Assembly: GCF_012273895.1 (NCBI RefSeq)
Contig: NC_052120.1
Coordinates: 3,596,001-3,660,000, forward strand
Direction of reading: 5' to 3'
Source of the DNA: Zerene cesonia
Lineage: Eukaryota > Arthropoda > Insecta > Lepidoptera > Pieridae
DNA: 64,000 nt
The notes below the pieces were generated by a model, which worked only from the letters and a program-made list of their open reading frames with translations, searched no databases and was not told where the DNA came from. Both the position numbers and the translations under genes were made by a program. Positions 10,244 to 23,700 of the stretch are shown in pieces. Every line of letters starts with the position of its first letter. Position 1 is the first letter of the stretch.

Positions 10244-13119
10244 TTAGTATCGCCCAGCGCGGGAATTGCGCGGCGGCTCTCGGCGGCGCTCGCGAGAGCG
10301 AGAGCGGCGGCGGCGTTCGCGCGAGCGAGAGCGAGAGCGGCGACCGCTTTTGCGTCGAGCGTACAGGTATCTGGAAGAAATAAAAACAATTTACACAGTT
10401 ATGTATATGGACTATTAAAATAATACGGTCCTCATTAACACACACCTAAAAATTAATAAAAATTAAAATATATATATATATATAAAAATTAATTTAAAAT
10501 ATTTAATTAAGTTAGTGGAAACCAGTATCAGTACACTAGTTTGCATGAGCAATAGATTGAAGGATATAACATTTAAGAATATAAGTTAAATAGTATATGA
10601 ATGTAGTTTACTTTGACAATCTTATACAAATCATTAAATCAATCAAAAAGTACCAAAAAATATTTATCTAAGATATAAATACCTACCTAAAGTAAGTCCA
10701 ACTAGTTGAAAATAAAAAAAAAACTAAACAAAAAACCAAAACATTTACTTGGAAAAAATTTACACCATTTTGAACATAACTTTTGCAATTTAACGCAATC
10801 TAGTAAAAAATAGGCACAACATTAAATATGTAAGGGATCAATCGCGTGTTCCTTGGTAATGGTCAGATTTTTTAAATTTTTTTTCCTCATGTCTATATGG
10901 TATAGTCAGGTATAGTCAATGTCTATATGGTATAGTCAGGCCAATTAAGCCTGACTATACCATATAGACATTTATCCGTAAAGCCATAATGGCACAGCTG
11001 GGATATTATATAAATGCAGCCACTAAGGTAAAATCTAACTTTCTGCTGGTGAAGCAGTTTTTCAAAGGTGGTGAAATAGTTTTTGAGTATGCTTTTAGTT
11101 ACAATCTCTGAATACATATTAAAAAGTACCTTCTAAGTTCCCTCGAAATAGGTTTCAGATGCATGAAGTTACAAAATCCACTGCGAGTGCACTCCCCCAT
11201 TTCGTACTGACGACAGCACGCTTCGCGGAAGTCTGTGACCGGCGAAAGTTCCGCGTACACCGGCCTTCCACCAAACCAACGATTGTTCAAGTCGTTCACT
11301 GCTTTCTCTGCATCTTCTTCGCGTCGGAACTTAAATTGTAATATTAAATCATTATTGTTTGCCATTACATTAAAATACTTTTCTTTTTGAGATTTTTTTA
11401 ATTTCATTTCTTAAACTTCCAATTCGTGTTAAACACTTGTTTAGGAACAAACTTACATCAATATGTTACAGAATTGCTGTCAATATGTTGCAAGCAACAT
11501 TGCATGTTATAGAGTTGATAATGGAATTGGTGGATTGAAACAAGAAAAATTTGAGTTATAGAGTTTTTGACTTAGATATTTTTAGAGATTTGACTCATAG
11601 ATGGATAAAACCTACCTTAATATAAACATTTCCTACTAAGTGATCTCCCAGATTGTCACAAACATTCATTTCTTCAATTTCCCCATATTTATCCTCACAC
11701 TCAACAAATACATCTTCGAAGAAATTGTCATAGTGCTCCTGCATCTCTTCATCTGACACATTAGCTACAACCACTGGAATAAAATATTTAAAATAAAATG
11801 TTTGAAAATTTAATCTCGAATGGAATTATTTTGTAATTTGACTATGCAAATAACTAAGACTATGTATCAGCAAAGTATGCATTAGAAGTAATATATGAAT
11901 GTGTTAACTAATCTCAAATATGTGAGCAGACACACAACTGAATTGGATATATTTGTATTATTTAGTTGTTTATTTTGTAGTCAGATTACAAACTTTTTTA
12001 GACAAAATATATCTTATGCAACAGCAGGATATTGTGGGCAATCCTCACACATAACGCAAAGAGGCTGCCCCTTCCACAGCACTATTTAATACCACCTATG
12101 ACTTTGAAATGATACTCTAAGGGCAATACACACAAAACTATGGGAAATTTGGGTGTACTGAGTTAGTTGCCCTTGTCTCATTTCATTTTGTTTTGTATTT
12201 AAATAAACATTTTTTTCATAATTAAATTAAAACAAAATTCCTACATCTAAATCATGGTAAATGATACTAGACCCAACTTCTCAATTTTCTTAAATTCCTA
12301 ACTGATCTATGGTCCACCTGATTCATGTATAAACACCTATCCATTGTGTTAATAAGTTTNNNNNNNNNNNNNNNNNNNNNNNNNNNNNNNNNNNNNCCTT
12401 TTTGTCAGTTGGCTAGCAAGTTTGTTTGGGTGTTTCTCCAGTCTGGTCACGTACGATTTTATATGTTTATTAATCGTACGTGACCAGACTTTAACAGAAG
12501 TTTTAAAATAACAATACATCATTAACTGGGCATATACAATACAACTAAAGTATGGTACATTGGTCCCCAAGCAAGGACAGCCTGTACCTTGGGTAGCATC
12601 TTCTGTTGGATACAATTACATTGTATTTGGTTCCAAGGACTACATATTGTAGTATAAACCATAACATACAAGCTAACATTAGAATCTTATGTGATGATAT
12701 CACAATAAATGTAAAAGTATGTACTTACAGTGACTGCCATCTGCAGACTTAGCAGAATTTTGTGGATTTACATACAAGTTTTGTAGAAGAACTGTTTGAG
12801 AAAATGTTGGTTTATTGTGAATTCTTGAGCATCTGTCTCCATGTCTACATGCTCCAATTTTAAAATAAAACGAACAATTAACTCTGAAAAGAAGACAAAT
12901 TTCATTAACTTGACTGATTTAAAACACATACAGAGAGTGGAAATTAAAATCAGAAGGAACTTAACCTAAAATAACATGTAATCTAAAAAATTACTGTTTT
13001 TACCATTAGTTATTATTAAACTCAAATGACTAAATGATAATTCAAAATGAACTCAAAAAATAAATCACAACTTACTTATCTTTTTCAGTCCCAAATATAG
13101 CCGCTAAATATTCGGCCAT
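10244..13119 (-). CDS. U2af38: U2AF38 (small subunit of U2 snRNP auxiliary factor), 5 exons, 227 aa
   Basis: Coding exons (minus strand) 13119-13076, 12883-12729, 11773-11616, 11329-11130 and 10370-10244 join in frame and give a protein starting MAEYLAAIFGTEKDKVNC. It is the splicing factor subunit that reads the AG of the 3' splice site and pairs with the large U2AF subunit in the nucleus. Domains: CCCH zinc finger 1 (about 15-38, CSFYFKIGACRHGDRCSRIH), a U2AF-homology RRM (about 45-145) and CCCH zinc finger 2 (about 152-175, ending CNFMHLKPIS). A short C-terminal Arg/Ser region (about 190-220) is encoded by the last exon. Ser34 and the Gln equivalent to human Gln157 (Gln160 here), both human cancer hot spots, are unchanged. 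The RS tail is compact, making the protein slightly shorter than the human one (240 aa). The gene is head-to-head with the MRP1 gene, 1.6 kb apart. Identity is secure. Confidence 0.96.
10918..10972. repeat. Perfect 24-bp hairpin plus upstream direct copy of its arm
   Basis: 10918-10941 and 10949-10972 are perfect reverse complements around a 7-nt loop (caattaa). The core of the left arm (tgtctatatggtatagtcag) also occurs at 10890, directly upstream. The element lies in the last intron of U2AF38, about 160 nt past the exon 4 donor, and would fold in the pre-mRNA of either strand. No long flanking terminal repeats are seen, so it may be a short snap-back element. Confidence 0.75.
12360..12396. 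other. Assembly gap (37 N)
   Basis: Run of 37 N within U2AF38 intron 2. It does not touch a coding exon. Confidence 0.99.
12440..12490. repeat. Perfect 19-bp hairpin beside a gap
   Basis: Arms 12440-12458 and 12472-12490 (start agtctggtcacgtacg) are perfect reverse complements with a 13-nt AT loop. It lies in U2AF38 intron 2, 44 nt from the 37-N gap, so the gap may be part of the same repeat. Confidence 0.7.
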
Positions 13120-14743
13120 TCTGAGTTTTTTAGACGCCGATTAAAATAAAGGACATGGACCGCTGAAGTTTTCACATAGATGTCAATAGAAATATAAAGT
13201 CAGGAAAATGCTAAAAATATAAATAATAAAATTATGATGACGCTAAAACAAAATGCTTAATCCAGCAAACGATTGAAATCACAATCATGAATCTTGAATC
13301 TACTATGCACAGCTACTGTCCATACCACAGATTAAGAATTAGTTTATAGTTACTACAATAGATTATACACTTACATACGGTTACTACCACAGATTAAGAA
13401 CAAGTTACTATAATCTAGTTACTAGAATTCTACATCCAATTTCCATACTCCATAGTCCACAGACCATACTTATTAGTTTTGTTTTATTAATACTAATTTT
13501 GTTTTTCAAAAAAAGTAAAAAAGGCAACTCAGCACTCTGAAAAGGGCTATAAAGAGGTAAATTTATTAAAAGTGTATAATCACAAATAATGGAGTCGCGA
13601 CTCGTGAATATCACTGAAACGTTAAAAAGTGCCGCTTTTTTGTAGTTTAATCATAATTGTGTTATATTATTAATATAACAAAAAAATTATTTATATTATA
13701 GAAATAGTCAGGGCCGTCAACATGGACAATATACATTTAAATACTATATTTATATCTACCGTCAGTTGAGCTCCATCCGCTTGACTAGATACCATAAACT
13801 ATCAAAAATCATACAACATAATGTTGCCTCCATTATTTCATGCCATACAGTCGGAATTGGGAAAATAAATGAGAGAAAAAAGAAAAAAATACCGCTCGAT
13901 TGTTTGTGTTGGTCTGGATGCTTATTTGTTAACATAATATGAGTATCGAAAAGGTAGAATACAATGTCCTGTATTGGGTAAAGACATTATAGGCTAAGAA
14001 TTTAAACAAAAAGAAGAAGAATATTTAAAGTATAACATTAAAGCGTGTCAATAATAATTTATGTTTCTTCTTGCTTTTTTTTCCTTTCTTATAAGTTATA
14101 ACCATGTCTTATGTCATTACTGCAGTTAAAATTCTTTCCTTTTGTTATATGCTTTGGCGTTACGCCACTATTAATAAAATAGTTAACTCAAATTAAATAT
14201 GGATAATTCTAAAACTACCACTATCGTTATAGCAGAAACTACAGAGTAAACTTTAAGCTATGTACTAGCAGAACCTGTATTGCATATGTACATACTGTTT
14301 GCTATTGAAAACCGAGATGCGACAACCGACTCGTTCAAAAAAAGTACCAAAGAGTATAATTGAAAAGTACTCTATGGACTTGTTCTTGAATTTTGATTTT
14401 GTCCTATTCATTGGATCGTGATTCGTGAGTCGTGAGTGTACTGTGTATCCAAATTTGAGGTCTTGTGTCAGACTTCAGAGTACGGTAAAAAAAAAAGAAA
14501 AGCAAACGTGTTCTTGGTTATGTGATCATTATAATTAAACGTGTTTTTACTTCATACTTTTTGCAATAATAACTTATTATAAAATCTGTACTTATTGTAA
14601 TTTCTGCGGTCGAAACTTTAATAATTACGAATGGTGAATGGATATGATAAACTACGACCGGTTATAAGTCGCTGTTTGAAGATATATCAACGAAATAGCT
14701 TTTTAATGGAAAGCATATATTAGCACAGCAATAGTAGGTAACG
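13120..14743. promoter_or_regulatory. Divergent intergenic region between U2AF38 and MRP1
   Basis: The two start codons face away from each other across 1.6 kb, so both proximal promoters should lie here unless unseen 5' exons exist. I see no clear TATA box in the expected places. The stretch is AT-rich with small direct repeats around 13320-13400 ('ccacagattaagaa' twice). Confidence 0.35.
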
Positions 14744-14791
14744 ATGTCTTACAATTCCACGCTTGACGAATTCTGCGGATCAAAATTTTGG
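14744..14791 (+). CDS. Mrp1: MRP1 exon 1 (start exon)
   Basis: Sixteen codons from ATG (context aacgATG) to SKFW, then the donor GTAAGT, phase 0. Together with exon 2 it gives the extracellular N-terminus: the next residues DSNLTWYTSNPEFT align with human WNVTWNTSNPDFT. An Asn-Ser-Thr glycosylation sequon lies at residue 4. Confidence 0.85.
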
Positions 14792-17700
14792 GTAAGTAGG
14801 TCTTTGACCCTAGTAAACAAACTAGAAAAAAAAATAGAAATGGCCGTGGTGACCGTTTCGAACGTAAACTTCAGCTTTGAGTGTATATATATTTCTTAAT
14901 ATTTATACAATATTACCACTTGTAATCATAAAAAATTAAGTAATATTGTTTTGTGTGTAAAAGATTTATCTCAATGATTACGGTTTTATATTTGTACTTT
15001 AATTAACATGTAATTACAATTGAAAACCATGAATTGTCTCACGTCTTAATATCTAATACAAACACATAGAGTATCTTAATACTGATGATAATTGAAATAT
15101 CTCTAGCCATGTGACCATGACCTAAGGCATTTTATTATTTTTAATAAAAAGCATCATGACTAAGAAAACCTGTTTCAATTCATAATAATATGATTGCAAC
15201 AATACACTTAGAAAAGAACAGACAATTATATAATATAGATTTCAAATATCTATGTTCTTGGAATTATTATTCTAAGATGTATCCATATTTGTGTACTTGT
15301 GTATGTATATATGTACTTGAATGTATGGATTCATTAATACAAATTGACCCAAATGTATGAATGGGAAAGCATACCAGTTTGAAATATTTATATTTTCAAA
15401 TACATGCTACTTGGGAACTTAAATACTGCCTTATATAGTTAAGAAAATATTGTTTTAGTAATGGTTTAAATTGAAATATATATAATACTAGCTGTGCCCC
15501 GCGGTTTCACCCGCGTAAGTCCGTATCCCGTAGGAATATCGGNNNNNNNNNNNNNNNNNNNNNNNNNNNNNNNNNNNNNNNNNNNNNNNNNNNNNNNNNN
15601 NNNNNNNNNNNNNNNNNNNNNNNNNNNNNNNNNNNNNNNNNNNNNNNNNNNNNNNNNNNNNNNNNNNNNNNNNNNNNNNNNNNNNNNNNNNNNNNNNNNN
15701 NNNNNNNNNNNNNNNNNNNNNNNNNNNNNNNNNNNNNNNNNNNNNNNNNNNNNNNNNNNNNNNNNNNNNNNNNNNNNNNNNNNNNNNNNNNNNNNNNNNN
15801 NNNNNNNNNNNNNNNNNNNNNNNNNNNNNNNNNNNNNNNNNNNNNNNNNNNNNNNNNNNNNNNNNNNNNNNNNNNNNNNNNNNNNNNNNNNNNNNNNNNN
15901 NNNNNNNNNNNNNNNNNNNNNNNNNNNNNNNNNNNNNNNNNNNNNNNNNNNNNNNNNNNNNNNNNNNNNNNNNNNNNNNNNNNNNNNNNNNNNNNNNNNN
16001 NNNNNNNNNNNNNNNNNNNNNNNNNNNNNNNNNNNNNNNNNNNNNNNNNNNNNNNNNNNNNNNNNNNNNNNNNNNNNNNNNNNNNNNNNNNNNNNNNNNN
16101 NNNNNNNNNNNNNNNNNNNNNNNNNNNNNNNNNNNNNNNNNNNNNNNNNNNNNNNNNNNNNNNNNNNNNNNNNNNNNNNNNNNNNNNNNNNNNNNNNNNN
16201 NNNNNNNNNNNNNNNNNNNNNNNNNNNNNNNNNNNNNNNNNNNNNNNNNNNNNNNNNNNNNNNNNNNNNNNNNNNNNNNNNNNNNNNNNNNNNNNNNNNN
16301 NNNNNNNNNNNNNNNNNNNNNNNNNNNNNNNNNNNNNNNNNNNNNNNNNNNNNNNNNNNNNNNNNNNNNNNNNNNNNNNNNNNNNNNNNNNNNNNNNNNN
16401 NNNNNNNNNNNNNNNNNNNNNNNNNNNNNNNNNNNNNNNNNNNNNNNNNNNNNNNNNNNNNNNNNNNNNNNNNNNNNNNNNNNNNNNNNNNNNNNNNNNN
16501 NNNNNNNNNNNNNNNNNNNNNNNNNNNNNNNNNNNNNNNNNNTATAATGAAAAAGTAACTAGACTGTTTCTATAAATTCAATATTTATGAAAAAGTTAAT
16601 AAAAAAGAATGTAAATTTCTAAAAACTGGGCAAAGTTTGACAAATTTTATGATCACCGATCAACAATAAAGTCTACAGGCTACAATTTAATTGAAAAAAT
16701 AAAATAGGTGTGGTTATCCAAAACGCCCGTATTATATTACCCGGAAAAAAAATCGAATACCTATTTAATTAATTGGTGATATTTGCTAGGTTGAAGTTTT
16801 ATGATTAAGTTAAGCAGATTAAAAATATATGAGTTTAATTTCCACTGCACATTAGGTTAATAACGACATACTAGTTTTTATTTAAACGTTTGTTTTTTGC
16901 ACACGTTAAGAAACATTGGATGATAAATAGGTGCCCAAAAATTAAATAGATATAATAATTTTATAAATCATACTATACCTAATAACATGTCTTTCGAGAT
17001 TACGTCACTTTGGGTAAAATATTATTAAATTTGCATTAGACAACTACATCCTACTTCCATTATTAAAAATTATGTTATATCGATAAAATAAATACAAATT
17101 TGCAAACCAAAACAAATTAAGAACCTGAAAGTATTTGCAGGTTAATACTTATGGAGTTCTGGGTTATCAGGTACTAGCTGCTCTCCGCGGTTTCATCCGC
17201 GTAAGTCCGTATCCCGTAGGAACATCAGGATAAAAAGTAGCCTACATGTTATTCCAGTTGTCCAGCTGTCTACGTACGAAATTTCATTGCAATCGGTTCA
17301 GTAGTTTTTGCATGAAAGAGCAACAAACACACACACATCATTACAAACTTTCGCATTTCTAATATTAGTAGGATTATAGGAGGAAGTAGGATGAGTGATG
17401 TACCAACAATTCAAAAGATTTACACTTAAACAGAAATCTGTTCTGTTTAATATACGTAGAATCCGTCGAGTGCGACTCAGTCTCGCAACATTAAGGATCC
17501 GTACAAATAAGTTAAAGAGCAGTTGCAAATTGGTCACCCATCCAACTTATGACCGTGTCGTTCGATGCTTATCTTACATTTTTTTACAGTTTGTTATAGT
17601 GGCAACAGAAATACACACCTGAAAATTGTAACTGTCTATAGTCGAACTATTATGGTTCATGAGATTCAGCCTGGTGGCAAAGGACAGAACGTTTTCTTTA

Positions 17701-20700
17701 TTAGTATATATGACGAAAATTTTCACGCTTTGTTCAAGGAAGTCTCCAAATTTTTAAATACTAACGGGACAGTTTTCAAAGAGAGATACAGTTGTCATGT
17801 AAAACAAAAGGTAGACCTGTTCATTGTTCTGAATTTTCCCCTTTCTCCTTAGGCTAATAAAAGATTCTTTGTTTATACAAATTAACTGCAGGAAATATTT
17901 AATAGTTTGTCATTTCTGTCAGTTTTCTTTTTGCCACGTTTTTCGGTTTTACTAATGAACATACTTACAAACAAATTTTACATGTTCAGTGTGTTATATA
18001 TGATAGATTTAAAAATGGTAATCTATTCTTGATTCAGACTTAAATGTATCTTAAATATATTTTACAAACTTACAATAATATCAATAGTTTGAAATTAGTT
18101 AAATTACCTTGCATTTTTAGCTAGCTCACGTCAATTTACTCAATTAATTACCATAAATCAATATAATTATAATAATGAATTCCTTTTTTTCTATAGTCAC
18201 GCTATAACTCGATATCGATTTCAAAAGATCTTTTTTTAGTTTTCTAGCAGATTGTAGAATGTAGAGTCTACCAGTTTGAGTTTGATTGTGATACTTAGCG
18301 CGCAGAAAGAATAACTTCTGTCTGGTCTAACGTTAATATTCAAAACCTTTGGTCGGTTCAGTCTGGAGTAGGTAATATTTTCGTATCTGATGAACATGTA
18401 CGAATGAAATTTAATGTTAAAGTCGATGTAAGCTTTGAAAAGCCGTTTTATGTCTTTAATTCACATAAATATATGATTAATATTTTTTTTTACAATAATA
18501 TGATTAGAAGTCGTTATGATGTAATCAACTTACATGGAATAATGCCAGGATACATTATATGATTTTTAATTTATCATATTTGATAATGAACACGCAGCTA
18601 CGTAGGTACCTACCTACGAATGGAAATCCCAGACAACTCTATAAACGTGCTTGTGAATACTTATTAGGTACCTGTGTACCACAAAAATACATTCTTATTA
18701 TTAGATGTATTAAATTGTAGAGGATTTTTTTCACAAAATCTTATACTGAAGTTTGATATTAAAATTCAAAGTGGTCACATTTAACCTTTTTTTATTTATT
18801 TGTCCTTCATTTTTCCACTACTCGATAAAGGATTTTTTTTTTGTTGTGGAAGTCGAGTACGAATTGTGCCGCTTCGCACCACGACACATCAGCTTGATAT
18901 AAAAAAGGACAGCCACAAAAGAGAATGTTCATAGGTATCATATGAAAATTTGTCACTAACCTTTGAAAATTAATTTTACTATTAATTTTATTCATATGGT
19001 CATCGTATTTGTTTTGATTTTAACTCTTTTCAGACCGGAAATATACAAGGTAAAGCTCTTGTAAAATTACTTATAGAGCGTCTGTAATTAATTTTTAGTT
19101 TTATAGCATTCAAATGCTTTATAAATGGGAAATTATTAATGAATAGAAAAAATTTGACCACGACGCAGGATTAAACCCGCGTCATTTTGCTGAACCGGTT
19201 TCTTAAATCGTCTGTATTTTTCATTAATTTTTCACATAACTACATACATCATATAAACAGATAATATCAAATTAGTGGTGCAACGCTTTGATGTTAGAAC
19301 TTAAAAATGTTCTGTTAATTTGAAATTAATTTCTTTAAGTAATTGTTTAAGACAGAAGAGTGATATTATTTTATGCAGATACATTGCAATACATTAGTAT
19401 TTGGACTGGGAACTTTTGAAAGTATTTTAGAAATCTTCGATGCGTATGCGATATACGCATCGAAGGCGAATTCGAGTCGCGCGTACCTACTATTTTTATT
19501 TTAGACAGATAATAAAAAGCAAAATTAGTTAAAATTCTCAATTGCTAGCTGGCATAGCTGCTAGCTTTATTAACCTTTCATGAATTCGTGTTGTGAGCCT
19601 TATTTGGAGACTTCAGAGTTCATTTAATTACAACCATGACTTAAGCCATGACCTGGAACCATAACCCTGTAGGATATATCTAAGGTAATCAAGTTCCTAA
19701 AATAATGCACTTCCTGATTATTATTATTTATGATCAAGATTTTGGGCGGATGCTTTTCACACGTTTTCCCTACATTCAAATATTTTAAGAAGAGTATAGC
19801 TATGCAATATGGATGCTTTATAGACACCAAAACAATTAAAACTTAGTATTTTTTAGTTCAGACTACTAAAGGTAATGGGAAAGCAAATGTATGTTATCTT
19901 AAGCAAATTTTTTAACGCTTCTTATATAATACAGAGTTTTGGAACTAGAATTGACACTAGGGACTACTGTGTAAGATCAAGAAACTATTCCCACATACAA
20001 TATACCTACTGTATAATACGATCTTAACTGGAGAATAGAGCATTCCTTGTTAAACATGGTGAAGCCAGAATTACATTCTACGATTGTCTTGCCGGGGTTC
20101 CTCAGGGTTCTGTCTTAGGACCAGGCTTCTAAAGTCGTAAAAAAATATACTGCGGACTGCCTTTAATATCTTATATAGTCTACGCGAGTGAAACCGCGAG
20201 CGGAGAGCAAGATTATTATAAATATCATTACCTGTACTAGTAATATTTTAATTGTTTTCATCTTTGAGGCGCTGGTTTGAGTACTTGAAACATACTCGTT
20301 ATATTATGAAGATGTAAATTGCAGATTGGTATTCCAAGTATGTAATGAGGTTTTACGCGATATGCCGTGCTATTTGAATACAAATGTATATATTGTCGCA
20401 TTTTACTAAGCAAAAGTAAATTTAAAAGTTGAAGTTACATAACAGTTAGAACTAGCATAGCGCCCGCGACTGTGTTTACGTATTCTGATTAAATCATACT
20501 AGCTGTGACCCGCGGTTGAAACCGCGTAAGTCCGTATCCCGTAGGAATATCGGTATAAAAAGTGCCTATGTGTTATTTCAGTTGTCCAGCTATCTACGAA
20601 GCAAAATAGTATTATTATTCACCAATAGATGTCAGGAAAAAAAACACGAATAAAACACGAATATCACATTTTCTAAAAAAAATTCCTAGCTAGATCGATT

Positions 20701-23700
20701 TATCGCCCCCGAAAACCCCTATATACTAAATTGCATGAAAATCGTTGGAGCCGATTCCGAGATTCAAATTATATATATATATATATATATACAAGAATTG
20801 CTCGTTTAAAGGTATAAGATACAGTACCCTGTTTATAAATAGAAGTGTAAAAAAGGAGTGTAGGTAAATAGATGCAGCCTGTAACCTGTTCATAAAATAT
20901 TAGTTATATTTTAACTTGGCACGTTCTAACTTGGCATCGACCTTGATCCTTGTTCAAAGTAGATTAAGATTTATTTCAATTGTATGTTTCTACATGACAA
21001 AAAAGTACACTAGGAATTGAGATCGTTGTTTTATAAATTATCATGTCTACATGCAACGTATTCTATTCATTTTATAAATGATTAGTATAATCACCGCCTT
21101 TGAAATTTTAGATTTGTATTTGAGTACCTATTCATTACTTTATTTACTTATAATAGTATCGTGTCTATCTAAAAAGACGTGAACGTGTAAGCTAATAAGT
21201 TATTTGATTGCCATACCTGCCACCAATGCGGGTACTATGTTTTTATTTAATACATTTTCAACCTTCAAGTTATCTAAAAAAATATCCACAGCAGTTTTTA
21301 ATTTTTATTCGCCTTCAAATAATATATTTTTGCATCACTAAATATATTCGGTGATGACTACATTCCTTAAATATGTAACAAGGTGCATAAGTATTTAGAG
21401 TGGAGTGTTGACTATGAGATATTTGTCATTACTGATATACCTATTTCAAATATTTTTTGTTTTTCAGGAACCAAAAATGGCGTTGAAAGCCTTTTTATGT
21501 GTTAGCCTTTTCATCGTAACCTCGGCGCAAATCTCCAATCCTGACAAACCAAGGTAACCTTCAAGATACTCCCTTATTATTAACAAGCTGTAACCCGCGG
21601 CGGCACTCGCGTGGTAGCCGAGTAAAAAGAAGCTTATGTGCTAAAACAGACTATAATCTACTTGTGTACAAAATTTCAAACAATTTTGATAAGGTGTTTT
21701 CGTGTGAAACAGTTACAATCATCCATACATTCTTGCCTTCAGGTCTGAATAAAAATAAATATAGGTGAAATATATATAAATGAAAATACATATAGGTGCT
21801 TAATATGAAGTAGCCAGTAGGTTACGCGAATTGATAATTTTTTTTCTCATTTTCAGAGAACCTAATGAACATAGTTATGATAAATTAGCATCTGGGATAA
21901 ATGAATTAGGCTTCCAATTAACGAAACAATTAATGAAAAATAGTGGTAATATGAAGAACGTAATCCTCTCTCCAGCTAGTATATCAGGTAAGCTGTTATT
22001 ATATGCCATTAGTGGTAAATTTTAATTATTTCTAATAGCAGGAAAATGTATAGAAACCAGAATGGTAACTAACATTTCTTTTTTTCTGTCACAATCATGT
22101 TAATTATAGAAACAATTTCTACCTACAATCTGTATTTAGATAATATAGTATACATATAGTAGAAGTTACGTACTTGAACTTATTTTTTACGAATTCAAAT
22201 TGTTCGTCGTTTTCGATAATACCGGTTGAAATACTAATTAATACCGACTTATAGGGTTTATCTTACGCACCTACATACTACGTACTATACCTTTCATCAT
22301 AGCATTATCGCATTCAACCTGTGGACGAAAATTGACCTTCTCTAACGACTCACTTTCGTACAATTATACGTACTACGATGAAATACATTGAATAAATTCG
22401 CTATGGAACAGCGAAACAAACGATTTATAAATAGGTATTAGGTATGTTAAAGTTGTATTCGAAAGTACCTAGTAAAAAATAAAAGATAAAATATATAATA
22501 TAAAATTTGATTTTTATACATATTATAGGTCCATATCCTTTTCCTTACCCTTCCCAGTCTTTTCCTTTATTCCGCCCATCCTTTCTTAATCCCTTCCCAA
22601 AAAGTCGGCAATCCATTTGTAGAGGCGTAAGGTCTGCTATGGACCTTATGCCTCTCCAAATGTTCATGGGTGGTGGTAGCGCTTACCATCAGGCGTCCCA
22701 CCAGCTCCATTGCCGACTATAAATAAAAAAAAATATATGTATATATATATATAAAATAAATAATTTTCATTTCATTTCTATCAACTTAGGTTTTGCATGA
22801 ATTAAGATGAGATTTAAAAAGTNNNNNNNNNNNNNNNNNNNNNNNNNNNNNNNNNNNNNNNNNNNNNNNNNNNNNNNNNNNNNNNNNNNNNNNNNNNNNN
22901 NNNNNNNNNNNNNNNNNNNNNNNNNNNNNNNNNNNNNNNNNNNNNNNNNNNNNNNNNNNNNNNNNNNNNNNNNNNNNNNNNNNNNNNNNNNNNNNNNNNN
23001 NNNNNNNNNNNNNNNNNNNNNNNNNNNNNNNNNNNNNNNNNNNNNNNNNNNNNNNNNNNNNNNNNNNNNNNNNNNNNNNNNNNNNNNNNNNNNNNNNNNN
23101 NNNNNNNNNNNNNNNNNNNNNNNNNNNNNNNNNNNNNNNNNNNNNNNNNNNNNNNNNNNNNNNNNNNNNNNNNNNNNNNNNNNNNNNNNNNNNNNNNNNN
23201 NNNNNNNNNNNNNNNNNNNNNNNNNNNNNNNNNNNNNNNNNNNNNNNNNNNNNNNNNNNNNNNNNNNNNNNNNNNNNNNNNNNNNNNNNNNNNNNNNNNN
23301 NNNNNNNNNNNNNNNNNNNNNNNNNNNNNNNNNNNNNNNNNNNNNNNNNNNNNNNNNNNNNNNNNNNNNNNNNNNNNNNNNNNNNNNNNNNNNNNNNNNN
23401 NNNNNNNNNNNNNNNNNNNNNNNNNNNNNNNNNNNNNNNNNNNNNNNNNNNNNNNNNNNNNNNNNNNNNNNNNNNNNNNNNNNNNNNNNNNNNNNNNNNN
23501 NNNNNNNNNNNNNNNNNNNNNNNNNNNNNNNNNNNNNNNNNNNNNNNNNNNNNNNNNNNNNNNNNNNNNNNNNNNNNNNNNNNNNNNNNNNNNNNNNNNN
23601 NNNNNNNNNNNNNNNNNNNNNNNNNNNNNNNNNNNNNNNNNNNNNNNNNNNNNNNNNNNNNNNNNNNNNNNNNNNNNNNNNNNNNNNNNNNNNNNNNNNN

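Noticed and set aside
10103..10423. 106-codon plus-strand frame rich in Ala/Arg
   Set aside because: It is the antisense of the Arg/Ser-encoding last exon of U2AF38; repetitive RS codons keep other frames open.
12119..12175. AAGGGCAA...TTGCCCTT as terminal inverted repeats
   Set aside because: Only 8-bp arms and no target-site duplication; within chance in a 64 kb window.
15494..16558. 354-codon open frame on the plus strand
   Set aside because: It is almost entirely N; the few real codons come from a family A repeat.
17565..17852. 95-codon plus-strand frame in MRP1 intron 1
   Set aside because: No family resemblance and no convincing splice sites; open length is near chance for this composition.
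21477..21987. Serpin exons as alternative first exons of MRP1
   Set aside because: The serpin exon 2 donor is phase 1 but MRP1 exon 2 starts at phase 0, so the join would shift the frame.
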